Origin: Ramlibacter ginsenosidimutans
Lineage (GTDB): Bacteria > Pseudomonadota > Gammaproteobacteria > Burkholderiales > Burkholderiaceae_C
NCBI RefSeq assembly: GCF_042678185.1
Contig: NZ_JBHUDQ010000025.1
Strand: one strand, 5' to 3'
DNA length: 64,000 bases
The translations under genes and the position numbers were made by a program. Below the pieces are notes generated by a model, which saw only the letters and a list, made by a program, of their open reading frames with translations, was not told the origin of the DNA and ran no database searches. The first letter of the stretch is position 1. Every line of letters begins with the position of its first letter. Shown here in pieces: positions 1-9,889 of this stretch.

Positions 1-619
1 CGGGCGCTGGCGCCGGCTTGCCGGCGGGGGCAGCGGCGGGTGCCGCAGCGACGGTGGTCGCACGCGCCGCCGGCGCGGCCGCGGAGGTGCGGGTGCCGAC
101 GGAGAACAGCTCGCGGATCAAGGCCAGCTTCGGCTGCACCTGCGTGTTGTTCGCATCGAGCTGCAGGGCGCGTGTGTACGCCTGGCTCGCGAGCTTCGCG
201 TAGACATCGCCGAGGTTCTCGTGCGCGGTGGCGTAGCTCGGGTTCGTGCGGATCGCCATTTCGAGGGCGGCGCGCGCCTTGTCGAACTGCCCCTGGCCGG
301 CGTACAGCACGGCGAGGTTGTTGTACGGCTCCGGCAGCTCCGGGTAGTCCTCGGTCAGCTTCTGGAAGGTGGCGATGGCCTCGGCGGTGCGCCCCGCCTC
401 GGTGAGCACCACGCCCTTGATGAAGCGCATCTGCGGGTCCTTGGGCTTGCCGGCGAGGTACTGGTCCGCCTTGTTCAGCGCCTCGGGCAGCTTGCCGGAG
501 CGCATCAGCTGGTTGACGTCGCCGTACTCGTCGGCGTGGGCCGCTCCGGCGGCCAGCAGGGCGAGGCTGAGGACGGCGAGTCCCAGGGATTTGGGAATCC
601 GGATGCGCGAAAGCTCCAT
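1..619 (-). CDS. TPR-repeat periplasmic protein, 3' end outside window
   Basis: The minus-strand frame opens with ATG at 619 and stays open to the window edge, so about 206 residues are visible and the C-terminus is missing. Residues 1-30 form a signal peptide (charged start, then an Ala/Leu-rich core ending GAAHA). Residues 35-165 carry tetratricopeptide-type helical pairs, including the segments YNNLAVLYAGQGQFDKARAA and HENLGDVYAKLASQAYTRAL. After these comes an Ala/Pro-rich linker. It is divergent from cysS. TPR proteins scaffold protein-protein contacts, and an exported one probably acts in the envelope. No partner can be named from the sequence. Confidence 0.8.
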   Translation of the reverse strand, partial: MELSRIRIPKSLGLAVLSLALLAAGAAHADEYGDVNQLMRSGKLPEALNKADQYLAGKPKDPQMRFIKGVVLTEAGRTAEAIATFQKLTEDYPELPEPYNNLAVLYAGQGQFDKARAALEMAIRTNPSYATAHENLGDVYAKLASQAYTRALQLDANNTQVQPKLALIRELFSVGTRTSAAAPAARATTVAAAPAAAPAGKPAPAP

Positions 620-773
620 GGACCTCTTCTTCCTACGCGGGCAACAATGTGACTACAGGGGGCTATATACTGCGGGCCGATTGTAGCCGTGGGGCCGCGC
701 CGCGGCTCGGCATCTCCCCTCAGAACAACACCCTGCGCGCGGCACCCGGCATCCTCGGTGCCACGAGATTCCA
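620..773. promoter_or_regulatory. Divergent promoter region between the TPR gene and cysS
   Basis: This 154-bp spacer separates two divergent starts. TATACT at 666-671 is a plausible -10 for cysS. On the other strand TACAAT (rightward reading attgta near 684) is a possible -10 for the TPR gene. No convincing -35 was found for either, so this is a weak assignment. Confidence 0.3.
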
Positions 774-2147
774 ATGAGCCTGCGCATCTACAACACGCTC
801 ACGCGTGCTCTGGAGGAGTTTTCCCCGATCGAGGCGGGCCACGTCCGCATGTACGTCTGCGGCATCACCGTCTACGACCTGTGCCACGTCGGCCATGCGC
901 GCGCCTATGTCGCCTTCGACGTCGTGCGGCGCTGGCTGGAGGCGAGCGGGTGCCGCGTGACGTTCGTGCGAAACATCACGGACATCGACGACAAGATCAT
1001 TCGCAGGGCGGTGGAAAACGGGGAGACTGTCCGGTCCCTCACCGACCGCATGATCGCCGAGATGTACCGGGACTTCGACGCGCTGGACATCGGGCGCCCC
1101 ACGCATGAACCGCGTGCCACCGAGTACGTGCCGCAGATGCTGGACATCGTGCGCAAGCTCGAGTCCAAAGGGCTTGCCTACCAGGCGAACGGCGACGTGA
1201 ACTACGCCGTGCGCCGCTTCCCGGGCTACGGCAAGCTGTCCGGCAAGACGCTGGACGAACTGCACGCGGGCGAACGCGTCGCCGTCGCCGAAGGCAAGGA
1301 AGACCCGCTCGACTTCGCGCTGTGGAAGGCCGCCAAGCCGGACGAGCCCGCCGATGCGCAGTGGGACAGCGGCTATGGCCGCGGCCGGCCCGGCTGGCAC
1401 ATCGAGTGCTCCGCGATGTCCTGCGCCCTCCTGGGCAACACCTTCGACATCCACGGCGGCGGCGCCGACCTGCAGTTCCCGCACCACGAGAACGAGATCG
1501 CGCAGAGCGAGGGCGCCAACGGCGTGCCGCTGGCGAACGTCTGGATGCACAACGGCTTCGTCAACATCGACAACGAGAAGATGTCGAAGTCGCTGGGCAA
1601 CTTCTTCACCGTGCGCGACGTGCTGCGCAAGTTCGATCCGCAGACGCTGCGCTTCTTCATCGTGCGCTCGCACTACCGCAGCCCGATCAACTACAGCGAC
1701 GTCCACCTCGAGGATGCGCGCGCCGCGCTCAAGCGCCTGTACACCGCGCTCGACGCCGTGCCGCCGGCCGGCGTGACGGTCGACTGGGACGAGCCGTACG
1801 CGGCGCGCTTCAAGGCGGCGATGGACAACGACTTCGGCACGCCGGACGCGGTCGCGGTGCTGTTCGAGCTGGCGGCGGAGGCTAACCGCACGCGCTCGCC
1901 CGAGCGCGCCGGCCTGCTGAAGGCGCTGGGCGCCACCCTGGGCATCCTGCAGGGGGAGCCTAAGGCGTTCCTGCGCGCGGGCGCCAGCCTGGACGAGGCC
2001 ACGATCCAGGAGCGCATCGCCGCCCGCGCGGCCGCCAAGAAGGCGAAGGACTTCGCCGAGGCCGACCGCATCCGGCAGGAACTGCTGGCGCAGGGCATCG
2101 TGCTGAAGGACTCGGCGGCCGGCACCACGTGGGAAGCGGCGCAGTGA
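774..2147 (+). CDS. cysS: Cysteinyl-tRNA synthetase
   Basis: This is a 457-residue class I aminoacyl-tRNA synthetase, close to the usual length of about 460. It activates cysteine with ATP and charges tRNA-Cys in the cytoplasm. The HIGH-type motif is HVGH near residues 38-41 and the KMSKS loop is intact near residue 269. The N-terminal VCGIT segment and the later ECSAMSC/HHENE region hold the cysteine, histidine and glutamate residues typical of the zinc site that selects cysteine. The helical C-terminal domain is complete. A tRNA-Cys gene is also present in this window (44235-44308). Confidence 0.98.
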   Translation: MSLRIYNTLTRALEEFSPIEAGHVRMYVCGITVYDLCHVGHARAYVAFDVVRRWLEASGCRVTFVRNITDIDDKIIRRAVENGETVRSLTDRMIAEMYRDFDALDIGRPTHEPRATEYVPQMLDIVRKLESKGLAYQANGDVNYAVRRFPGYGKLSGKTLDELHAGERVAVAEGKEDPLDFALWKAAKPDEPADAQWDSGYGRGRPGWHIECSAMSCALLGNTFDIHGGGADLQFPHHENEIAQSEGANGVPLANVWMHNGFVNIDNEKMSKSLGNFFTVRDVLRKFDPQTLRFFIVRSHYRSPINYSDVHLEDARAALKRLYTALDAVPPAGVTVDWDEPYAARFKAAMDNDFGTPDAVAVLFELAAEANRTRSPERAGLLKALGATLGILQGEPKAFLRAGASLDEATIQERIAARAAAKKAKDFAEADRIRQELLAQGIVLKDSAAGTTWEAAQ

Positions 2148-2171
2148 GCGCCGCCCGGCCGCCCGAAGGCG

Positions 2172-2233
2172 CTCGCCCCCTCCGCTTGCGGAGGGGGGAG
2201 GCGAAGGCCGCGCAGCGGACAAGCCTGGGGGAG
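2172..2233. repeat. G/C-rich palindromic intergenic repeat (type C) before the glycosylase gene
   Basis: The cysS/glycosylase spacer contains an inverted pair, CCCCCTCCGC and GCGGAGGGGG, around a short loop. It is followed by a purine-rich end (GGGGGAGG at about 2227-2234) 7-8 bases upstream of the GTG start, where it serves as the ribosome binding site. Its style resembles the repeats at 4854 and 24260 but its core is different. Confidence 0.5.
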
Positions 2234-2241
2234 GTTCGTTC

Positions 2242-2880
2242 GTGAGCGACCTGGTGGAAGAGGTCACCCCGGAGTACTGGGACGAGGCCCGCAAGTACCT
2301 CACGCGGCGCGACCGTGTGATGAAGCGCCTGATCCCGCAGTTCGGCAACGCCTCGCTACAGTCGCGCGGCGATGCGTTCACCACGCTCGCGCGCAGCATC
2401 GTCGGCCAGCAGATCTCGGTGAAGGCCGCGCAGAGCGTGTGGGAGCGCTTCGCGGCGCTGCCCAAGCGCATGACGCCGGCGAACGTGCTGAAGCTGAAGG
2501 TCGACGACATGCGCCAGGCGGGGCTGTCGGCGCGCAAGATCGAATACCTGGTGGACCTCGCGCTGCACTTCGATTCCGGCGCCATCCGCGTGGACTCCTG
2601 GCGCGCCATGGAGGACGAGGACATCATCGGCGAGCTCGTGGGCATCCGCGGCATCGGCCGCTGGACCGCGGAGATGTTCCTCATCTTCCACCTGATGCGC
2701 CCGAACGTGCTGCCCCTGGACGACGTCGGCCTGATCACCGGGATCAGCAAGAACTATTTCTCGGGCGATCCCGTCTCGCGCAGCGACGCCCGGGAAGTGG
2801 CCGCCGCCTGGCAACCGTTCTGCTCGGTGGCGACTTGGTATATTTGGAGATCGCTCGACCCGCTGCCCGTCACCTACTGA
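2242..2880 (+). CDS. DNA-3-methyladenine glycosylase II-like base-excision enzyme
   Basis: This 212-residue HhH-GPD protein is likely to remove alkylated purines from DNA by cutting the N-glycosidic bond. The helix-hairpin-helix is visible as LVGIRGIGRWTAEMFLIF (about residues 132-149). It is followed by LPLDDVGL, whose aspartate pair at 160-161 includes the family's catalytic Asp. It lacks the N-terminal Ada-like or extended domain of E. coli AlkA (282 aa), so it matches the shorter AlkA class. The GTG start at 2242 is preceded by a strong GGGGGAGG. It sits between cysS and accA, and all three are read in the same direction. Confidence 0.88.
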   Translation: MSDLVEEVTPEYWDEARKYLTRRDRVMKRLIPQFGNASLQSRGDAFTTLARSIVGQQISVKAAQSVWERFAALPKRMTPANVLKLKVDDMRQAGLSARKIEYLVDLALHFDSGAIRVDSWRAMEDEDIIGELVGIRGIGRWTAEMFLIFHLMRPNVLPLDDVGLITGISKNYFSGDPVSRSDAREVAAAWQPFCSVATWYIWRSLDPLPVTY

Positions 2881-2918
2881 CGGGCCACGAAAGCGGGCGG
2901 CAAACAAAGGAGTGAGGC

Positions 2919-3896
<978 letters not shown>

Positions 3897-4853
3897 CGCG
3901 TCCGGCAATCCGGCGGCCGCTGCGCTGGCCGGCTTGCAGTTGCCCCTGCCGCTCGCCGTCGCGTACAGCGGCGGCGCCGACTCCACCGTGCTGCTGCTGG
4001 CGGCCGCGCAACGCTGGCCCGGGCAGGTGCAGGCGATCCACGTCCACCACGGATTGCAGGATGCGGCCGATGCGTTCGAGCAGCACTGCGAGCAGGTGTG
4101 CGCGCAGTTCCACGTGCCCTTGCAGGTGCGCCGCGTGGCCGCGCGCAACGCGCCCGGCGAAAGCCCGGAGGACGCCGCGCGCAACGCACGCTACCAGGCG
4201 CTCGCGCGCGCGGGGCGCGACGCCGGCCTGCAGGCGGTCCTGCTCGGACAACATGCCGACGATCAGGTCGAGACCTTGCTGCTGGCCTTGAGCCGCGGCG
4301 CCGGCCTGCCGGGACTCGCCGCGATGCCGCCCGTGTTCCAGCGCGAAGGCATGGTGTTCGTGCGGCCCCTGCTGGCGCTCGGAGCGCAGGCCATCCGCGA
4401 CTGGGTCGCGGAGCAGGGCATCCCGGTGGTGGAAGACCCGAGCAACGCCGACACCTCGTTCACGCGCAACCGCATCCGGCACCTGCTCGTGCCGGCGTTG
4501 CAGGAAGCCTTTCCGTCCTACCGCGAGACCTTCGCGCGTTCCGCGCGCCATGCCGCGCAGGCGCAGGAGCTGCTCGAGTCGGTCGCGGTGGAAGACCTTG
4601 CGCGCATGGGCGGCGCCCCGGCGATCACCGCCTTGCAGCAGTTGCCGCGCGCGCGGCAGGCGAACGTCTTGCGGCACTGGCTGCGCAGTGCGCACGCGGC
4701 GAGCGCCAGCGCCGCGCAGCTCGAGGAACTGCTCGACCAGGTGGCCGACTGCAGGACGCGCGGACACAAGATCCGCATCAAGGTGGGCGAGGGCTTCGTG
4801 GAGCGGCAGGGCGAGCGGCTGCAGTACTTGCCCGAGGCTTCGCTCTAGGGGAG

Positions 4854-4967
4854 TCACTCCCTCCGCCTCTGGGGGAGGGCTGGGGTGGGGGCGGTCCCGC
4901 ACCGCCAACCCCGTGACAGTGCAAGGCGCGGGCAGCCATACCGGCCTTCCCGCAGAGGGGGAAGGAG
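4854..4967. repeat. REP-like palindromic repeat, copy A
   Basis: The element begins TCACTCCCTCC and contains CTCTGGGGGAGGGC, then GGGGTGGGGGCG. It closes with CCTTCCCGCAGAGGGGGAAGGAG, whose CCTTCCC and GGGGGAAGG form a closing hairpin. Copy B at 24260-24350 matches both outer blocks nearly base for base, with a different and shorter middle. It fills the tilS/lysC spacer. Confidence 0.7.
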
Positions 4968-4982
4968 AAAAAGCGAGCCCGG

Positions 4983-5030
4983 TATAATTCGGGGCTCTGT
5001 GCGCAGGTCCGCCTCTGGCGCGGACCTTTT
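4983..5030 (+). promoter_or_regulatory. lysC leader: consensus -10 box followed by an intrinsic terminator-like hairpin
   Basis: A perfect TATAAT sits at 4983-4988, predicting transcription from about 4995. Only a few bases on, GGTCCGC (5006-5012) pairs with GCGGACC (5020-5026) across a 7-base loop, followed by TTTT (5027-5030). The lysC ATG is at 5074. A promoter that runs directly into a terminator-like stem suggests transcription attenuation or a very short terminated RNA. No matching -35 was found. Confidence 0.5.
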
Positions 5031-5073
5031 CGCCTCCGGCCGTCACCAGCGGCCTCTTTCACTCCCCGTCCCG

Positions 5074-6342
5074 ATGGCATTGATCGTTCACAAGTACGGC
5101 GGCACGTCGATGGGCTCGACCGAGCGCATCCGCAACGTCGCCAAGCGCGTCGCCAAGTGGCACCGCGCCGGCCACCAGATGGTCGTGGTGCCCAGCGCCA
5201 TGAGCGGCGAAACCAACCGCCTGCTGGGCCTCGCCAAGGAGCTGCAGCCCGCCAAGGCCGACGACGCCGTGCTGCGCGAGCTGGACATGCTGGCCTCCAC
5301 CGGCGAGCAGGTCTCCGTGGGCTTGCTCGCGCTCGCGCTGCAGGCCGAAGGCGTCCCCGCAGTGAGCTACGCGGGCTGGCAGGTTCCGGTGCACACCAAC
5401 AGCGCGTACACCAAGGCGCGCATCGACTCGATCGAGGACCAGCGCGTGCGCAAGGACCTCGCGGCCGGCAAGGTGGTGGTGATCACGGGCTTCCAGGGCG
5501 TGGACGAGACCGGCAACATCACGACGCTGGGCCGCGGCGGCAGCGACACCTCCGCCGTGGCCGTCGCTGCGGCGATGAAAGCGGCCGAGTGCCTGATCTA
5601 CACCGACGTGGACGGCGTCTACACGACCGATCCGCGCGTGGTGCCCGAGGCCCGGCGCCTCAGCACGGTGAGCTTCGAGGAAATGCTGGAAATGGCCTCG
5701 ATGGGCTCCAAGGTCCTGCAGATCCGTTCGGTCGAATTCGCGGGCAAGTACCAGGTGCCGCTGCGCGTGCTCTCCAGCTTCACGCCGTGGGACATTCCCA
5801 TCGCGGAGGAAGCGGCCTCCGGCACGCTGATCACTTTTGAGGAAGACGAGAAAATGGAACAAGCCGTTGTCTCCGGCATTGCGTTCAACCGCGACGAGGC
5901 CAAGATCTCGATCCTGGGCGTGCCCGACCGCCCCGGCATCGCGTACCAGATCCTCGGCGCCGTGGCCGATGCGAACATCGAAGTGGACGTGATCATCCAG
6001 AACGTCTCGCACGAGGGCAAGACCGACTTCAGCTTCACCGTGCACCGCAACGACTACGCGCGGACGGTCGACGTGCTGAAGACCAAGGTCGCGGCCTCGC
6101 TGGGCACCGACCGCATCGAGGGCGACACGAAGATCTGCAAGGTGTCCATCGTGGGCATCGGCATGCGCAGCCACGTCGGCATCGCCTCGAAGATGTTCCG
6201 CGCGCTCTCGGAAGAGGGCATCAACATCCAGATGATCTCCACCAGCGAGATCAAGACCTCCGTCGTGATCGACGAGAAGTACATGGAGCTGGCGGTGCGC
6301 GCGCTGCACCGCGCTTTCGACCTGGACCAGCCGGCGGCCTGA
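5074..6342 (+). CDS. lysC: Aspartate kinase
   Basis: This 422-residue aspartokinase phosphorylates L-aspartate at the entry to lysine, threonine, methionine and diaminopimelate synthesis. The N-terminal MALIVHKYGGTSMGS is the kinase signature. GRGGSDTSAVAVAAAM and YTDVDGVYTTDPR form the nucleotide and aspartate site. Two ACT domains follow (about 270-340 and 345-415), which bind feedback amino acids. The frame is open back to 4885, but the ATG at 5074 is chosen because it begins exactly at the conserved VHKYGG motif. The leader hairpin at 5006-5030 may add transcriptional control. Confidence 0.97.
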   Translation: MALIVHKYGGTSMGSTERIRNVAKRVAKWHRAGHQMVVVPSAMSGETNRLLGLAKELQPAKADDAVLRELDMLASTGEQVSVGLLALALQAEGVPAVSYAGWQVPVHTNSAYTKARIDSIEDQRVRKDLAAGKVVVITGFQGVDETGNITTLGRGGSDTSAVAVAAAMKAAECLIYTDVDGVYTTDPRVVPEARRLSTVSFEEMLEMASMGSKVLQIRSVEFAGKYQVPLRVLSSFTPWDIPIAEEAASGTLITFEEDEKMEQAVVSGIAFNRDEAKISILGVPDRPGIAYQILGAVADANIEVDVIIQNVSHEGKTDFSFTVHRNDYARTVDVLKTKVAASLGTDRIEGDTKICKVSIVGIGMRSHVGIASKMFRALSEEGINIQMISTSEIKTSVVIDEKYMELAVRALHRAFDLDQPAA

Positions 6343-6373
6343 AGCCAGGCCGAAGCGGCGCCTGCGCGCCGCG

Positions 6374-6808
6374 CTACCAGGACTGGCTGCCCCAGAGGCG
6401 CACGCCGGTGGACGACAGCGAGATCGTGCCGTCGCTGGCCTGGCGCTTGCCCGCGACCGGCGTGGCGGTCAGCGTGTAGGTCTGGCCCGGAGTCGTCGGG
6501 GTGATGCTGAGCGTGTACATCCCGTCCTGCGTCTTGCCCGAGGTGACGCCGAGGCCGCCGTCCGACCTGCCGTTGTAGGCCGTCGTCACGCTGGCCGTGT
6601 ACGTGCTCGAGTTGAGGTAGATCTTCTCCTGCAGCGCGGCGAGCTCCGACAACTGGGCCTGCGCGTCCTGCCGGCTCGCCCGCACGACGTGCCGCGTGTA
6701 CGAGGGCATCGCGATGGCCGCGACGATGGCCAGGATGGCCAGCGTGACCATCGCCTCGATGAGGGTGAAGCCGCGGGCTGCGGATCGGCGGCGGTGCGTG
6801 GGATTCAT
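6374..6808 (-). CDS. pilE: Type IV pilin-like protein (PilE family), last gene of the pilus operon
   Basis: The product is a 144-residue pilin-like subunit. The prepilin peptidase site is RGFTLIEAMVTLAIL, with cleavage expected after the glycine and the conserved Glu at +5, followed by the hydrophobic assembly helix. The rest is a small globular region rich in Thr/Ser. The start MNPTHRRR at 6808 is preferred over an ATG five codons upstream because it gives the usual short leader. It lies about 25 bases after pilY1 in the same direction, as in minor-pilin operons of Burkholderiales. Confidence 0.88.
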   Translation of the reverse strand: MNPTHRRRSAARGFTLIEAMVTLAILAIVAAIAMPSYTRHVVRASRQDAQAQLSELAALQEKIYLNSSTYTASVTTAYNGRSDGGLGVTSGKTQDGMYTLSITPTTPGQTYTLTATPVAGKRQASDGTISLSSTGVRLWGSQSW

Positions 6809-6833
6809 GCTTTGCTGCTCCATCGTGCCGGCA

Positions 6834-9800
6834 TCAGTTGCGGCGGCGCTCGGTCCAGGAAATCCGGCCGGTGATCGCCTGGGTACGTTTTTCGTCGGCG
6901 CCCTTGTTGACGGTGCCCTCGGTGTCGGCTTCCGTGTCGGTGGTGGTGGTGCCGTCCGGGTTGACCGTGTAGATGGTGAGCGTGCCGTCGGCGTTCTTGG
7001 TGCGCGTGATCGTCTGCGTCGTGTGGTCCGCGAACGTGGTCACAACGGTGGTGACGTTGCCGTTGACGGTGGTGGTCACCGAAACCACGCTGCTGGTCGC
7101 CTTGAAGCTGCCGACTTTCGGGTCGGTCGAACCGGCCGCAGCCGCGGGCATGGACTTCGGCTTGGTGTTGGAATTGTCCGGTGCCGGGGTCTTGGTCCAG
7201 CCGGCAGCACCGAAGCAGATGTTGCTGGGGTTGTGCCAGAAGGTCGTGTACTCGGCCAGCACGCGGGTCGCGTAGTTGGCTGCGGTGACGCGCCAGCCGT
7301 ACTCGGGGCGGCCCGGCACCGCCATCTCGATTTCGCTGGCGGCGGTGCTGGCGGAGATCAGCTGGATGACCAGGGCGCCGTTGTGTCGCACGCCGCTGGT
7401 CGTGCTGTTCGTACCCGGGCCGTCGACCCCGTTGGCCGGGGGGATCACCGAGTTGTACATGCTGGCCGCGGTGCCGCTGCCGCTGATCGTGTTCACGCAC
7501 TTGGTTTCGGTCGGGATCAGGCCGGCGCGGACGTCGCCCACCGCATAGCCCGTGCCGCCGGCGGCATCCCACCAGTTCTTGTTGGTGAAAGCATCCACCG
7601 GCAGGTTGAACGCGAGCGTGAAGCCCGGGGAGGACCGCGTGTACACCGGCGCGTTGGCAATCACGTTGGCCGCGCTGGTTTCCTTCGCCTGGCCGTTGTA
7701 CAGCTTGACGTTGGTGTAGGGCTGGCCGCCGATGGAAAGCGTCGCGGCGGGATTCAGGTACTGGTTCTGCACCAGCACCTTGAACTGCGTCGACGTGTTG
7801 GTGATCGCCTTCGACAGGTTGAACGCCGAATCGCTGGCGTTCAGCATGTTGACGCCGGTCACGTCGTAGATGTCGTCGTACTGGTGGACGTGGTGCTTGC
7901 TCGAAGCGGCGCCGCCGCCGTAGTAGATGTCGAAGTCGAAGTGGCCGCCGGCGACGCCGGGGTCTCCCGGCAGCGCAGGGAGCGTCACGTCCGGGTTCTC
8001 ATTCAGCAGCGTCGTGTTGAGCGTGGCCAGCTGCACCAGCAGCGGCTGCGAGCCGACGCCGTCGTCGATGAACTTGCCCACAGGCACGCCGGTGGCGGTA
8101 GTGTTGATGTCCCCCACGTGCGCCCCGGTGGGCAGGGTGTCGCCGGACACGTAGCTGACGCGGTCGGCGTTGGTCAGCTGCAGGTCGCCGCTCAGGTCGA
8201 AGAAGGGGCTGTTGGCGGTGCTTCCGCTCAGGAAGTCGAGCTCCATCAGCCAGAGCGCGCCGTCCGGCGTCGGGGACGCGTTGAGGACCGTCGGATTGGT
8301 GGTGGCGAAGTAGAACCGGTTGTTCTCGATGAACAGCGTGTCTCCGGTGACGCGTTCGCCCGCAAGCGGCAGGGGCACTTGCCAACCCCGGTTGCCGCCG
8401 CTGGACCAGTTGGGCGCATTGGCGGTGACGACACGCACGCGATTGGACGTCGAGCCGTTCACGTAGCTGCGCTCCGTCAGCGTCTGTTGCAGCAGCGTGG
8501 TGTTGGCTGCCGGCGCGCCGTCCCAGATGCCGTAGGCGTAGAACACGCTGGTGTCGGTCTGGTCGGCCGTCGTGAGCAGGCGACCCGTGGCGAAATTCAC
8601 CATGTAGCCCCCGTTCGGGTGCATGCCGACCGCCGGCACCGAGGTGATGGCCTGGGCCGGCGAGGTCGTGTACAGGAGCGACGCAGTCCAGTTGTTGGCG
8701 CTGGTGTTGCTGAGATCGAATTTCCAGAGTTTCCCGTCGATGTCGCCCGCGTAGCAAGTGTCGACGCGCTGGTCGTTGTTGGTGTCGATGCAAACGGGCG
8801 TCGACAGTCCGCCGCCGACGGCACCGGACGTCTTGACCTCCTTGATCACCGAGCCGTCCTTCAAGTCCAGGACGAACAGCGACGAAACCCCTGCGCTGTT
8901 GTAGCCGTTGCCGAGGATGACGGCGGAGGCACCCGTGTTGACGGTCGCCAGCACGGGCGTGCTGTACGTGTAGCCCAGGTTGGAGTACGAAGCGCTGGTC
9001 GCGCTGTTGACCTCCCACAGCACGTTCGCCGCCGCCGCCGTCTCGGTGGCAGGGTGCGGGTTGGTGACGTCGATGCCGAACACGCCCCGACCGCCGGCAC
9101 CCAGGGTGCCGACCAGCACGTTCTTCTGCGATCCGGAGATGGTGACGGTGCCGACGTTCAGTCCGCCGTCGACGAAGTACGTGTGGACGTAGGGGTCCAC
9201 GGTGAGGCTGGGCAGCTTGGACAGCAGCGTGCTCGGAACGAAGGCCCACAGTTCGCCGCCGCCGGCGGCCGTGCGGGCATCGATCGCATGCAGCATGCCG
9301 TCGTTGGCCCCGACGAACAGCACGTCCCCATTGGGATCCTGCAGGTAGTAGGGCCGGGTGTGCAGGATGTCCCCCAGCACCGAGCTGCGGTCCCGGAAGG
9401 TGCCGCCGTTGGCCTTCTCCAGGCTCTGGTCGCCCCGCACGAAATTGAGTACCTGGGGGCCCGTGGTGCTGGTGCCGAGCAGCCCCTGCTGGGCGCCTGA
9501 CAGGCTGTTCCAGCGGAACGTCTTCCCCGAGGCGTTGGCCTTCCCGTCGTCGGTGACGATGATGCGGCCGGTGTTGAAGTCCTGCGCGTCGATGTGCGAT
9601 GCAGCCCCGTCGTTCCACCAGTCGGCCTGCAAGGCGACCACGCCGCTGGCATCCACCGGATAGGCATGCACGTTGCCGGTCCAGGTGTTGCGGTCGTAGT
9701 CGGTCTTGAAGACCACCTCGGTGCCGCTCGTGAGGACGTAGTTCGTGACCTCCAGCTGGCCGACGTAGCCGATCGGCTGCGAGTCCGGTGTGAACGACGT

Positions 9801-9875
9801 CGCCGCCCGGAGGAGCGTCGCGCAGGCGAGCGCCGCGAGGGCGGCACCGATACGCAAGGACCATTGCCTGTTCAT
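6834..9875 (-). CDS. pilY1: PilY1-type pilus tip/adhesion protein lacking the N-terminal vWA region
   Basis: The protein has 1013 residues with a signal peptide (1-25, ending LLRAA). From about residue 170 it carries the PilY1 beta-propeller, recognisable by SSVLGDILHTRPYYLQDPNG, VFVGANDGMLHAIDA-like text and the acidic loop DTNNDQRVDTCYAGDIDGKL that corresponds to the calcium-binding site controlling pilus extension and retraction. The N-terminal von Willebrand A domain found in long PilY1 proteins is absent. The last roughly 90 residues are a Thr/Val-rich tail unlike the propeller. PilY1 caps minor pilins and modulates adhesion and twitching. Confidence 0.9.
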   Translation of the reverse strand: MNRQWSLRIGAALAALACATLLRAATSFTPDSQPIGYVGQLEVTNYVLTSGTEVVFKTDYDRNTWTGNVHAYPVDASGVVALQADWWNDGAASHIDAQDFNTGRIIVTDDGKANASGKTFRWNSLSGAQQGLLGTSTTGPQVLNFVRGDQSLEKANGGTFRDRSSVLGDILHTRPYYLQDPNGDVLFVGANDGMLHAIDARTAAGGGELWAFVPSTLLSKLPSLTVDPYVHTYFVDGGLNVGTVTISGSQKNVLVGTLGAGGRGVFGIDVTNPHPATETAAAANVLWEVNSATSASYSNLGYTYSTPVLATVNTGASAVILGNGYNSAGVSSLFVLDLKDGSVIKEVKTSGAVGGGLSTPVCIDTNNDQRVDTCYAGDIDGKLWKFDLSNTSANNWTASLLYTTSPAQAITSVPAVGMHPNGGYMVNFATGRLLTTADQTDTSVFYAYGIWDGAPAANTTLLQQTLTERSYVNGSTSNRVRVVTANAPNWSSGGNRGWQVPLPLAGERVTGDTLFIENNRFYFATTNPTVLNASPTPDGALWLMELDFLSGSTANSPFFDLSGDLQLTNADRVSYVSGDTLPTGAHVGDINTTATGVPVGKFIDDGVGSQPLLVQLATLNTTLLNENPDVTLPALPGDPGVAGGHFDFDIYYGGGAASSKHHVHQYDDIYDVTGVNMLNASDSAFNLSKAITNTSTQFKVLVQNQYLNPAATLSIGGQPYTNVKLYNGQAKETSAANVIANAPVYTRSSPGFTLAFNLPVDAFTNKNWWDAAGGTGYAVGDVRAGLIPTETKCVNTISGSGTAASMYNSVIPPANGVDGPGTNSTTSGVRHNGALVIQLISASTAASEIEMAVPGRPEYGWRVTAANYATRVLAEYTTFWHNPSNICFGAAGWTKTPAPDNSNTKPKSMPAAAAGSTDPKVGSFKATSSVVSVTTTVNGNVTTVVTTFADHTTQTITRTKNADGTLTIYTVNPDGTTTTDTEADTEGTVNKGADEKRTQAITGRISWTERRRN

Positions 9876-9889
9876 GCCGTTCTCCCTTG

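Noticed and set aside
720..2750. 676-residue open frame on the minus strand opposite cysS
   Set aside because: Shadow of cysS and the glycosylase gene in GC-rich DNA. Biased His/Arg/Val-rich composition and no motifs, while the plus strand has clear enzymes.
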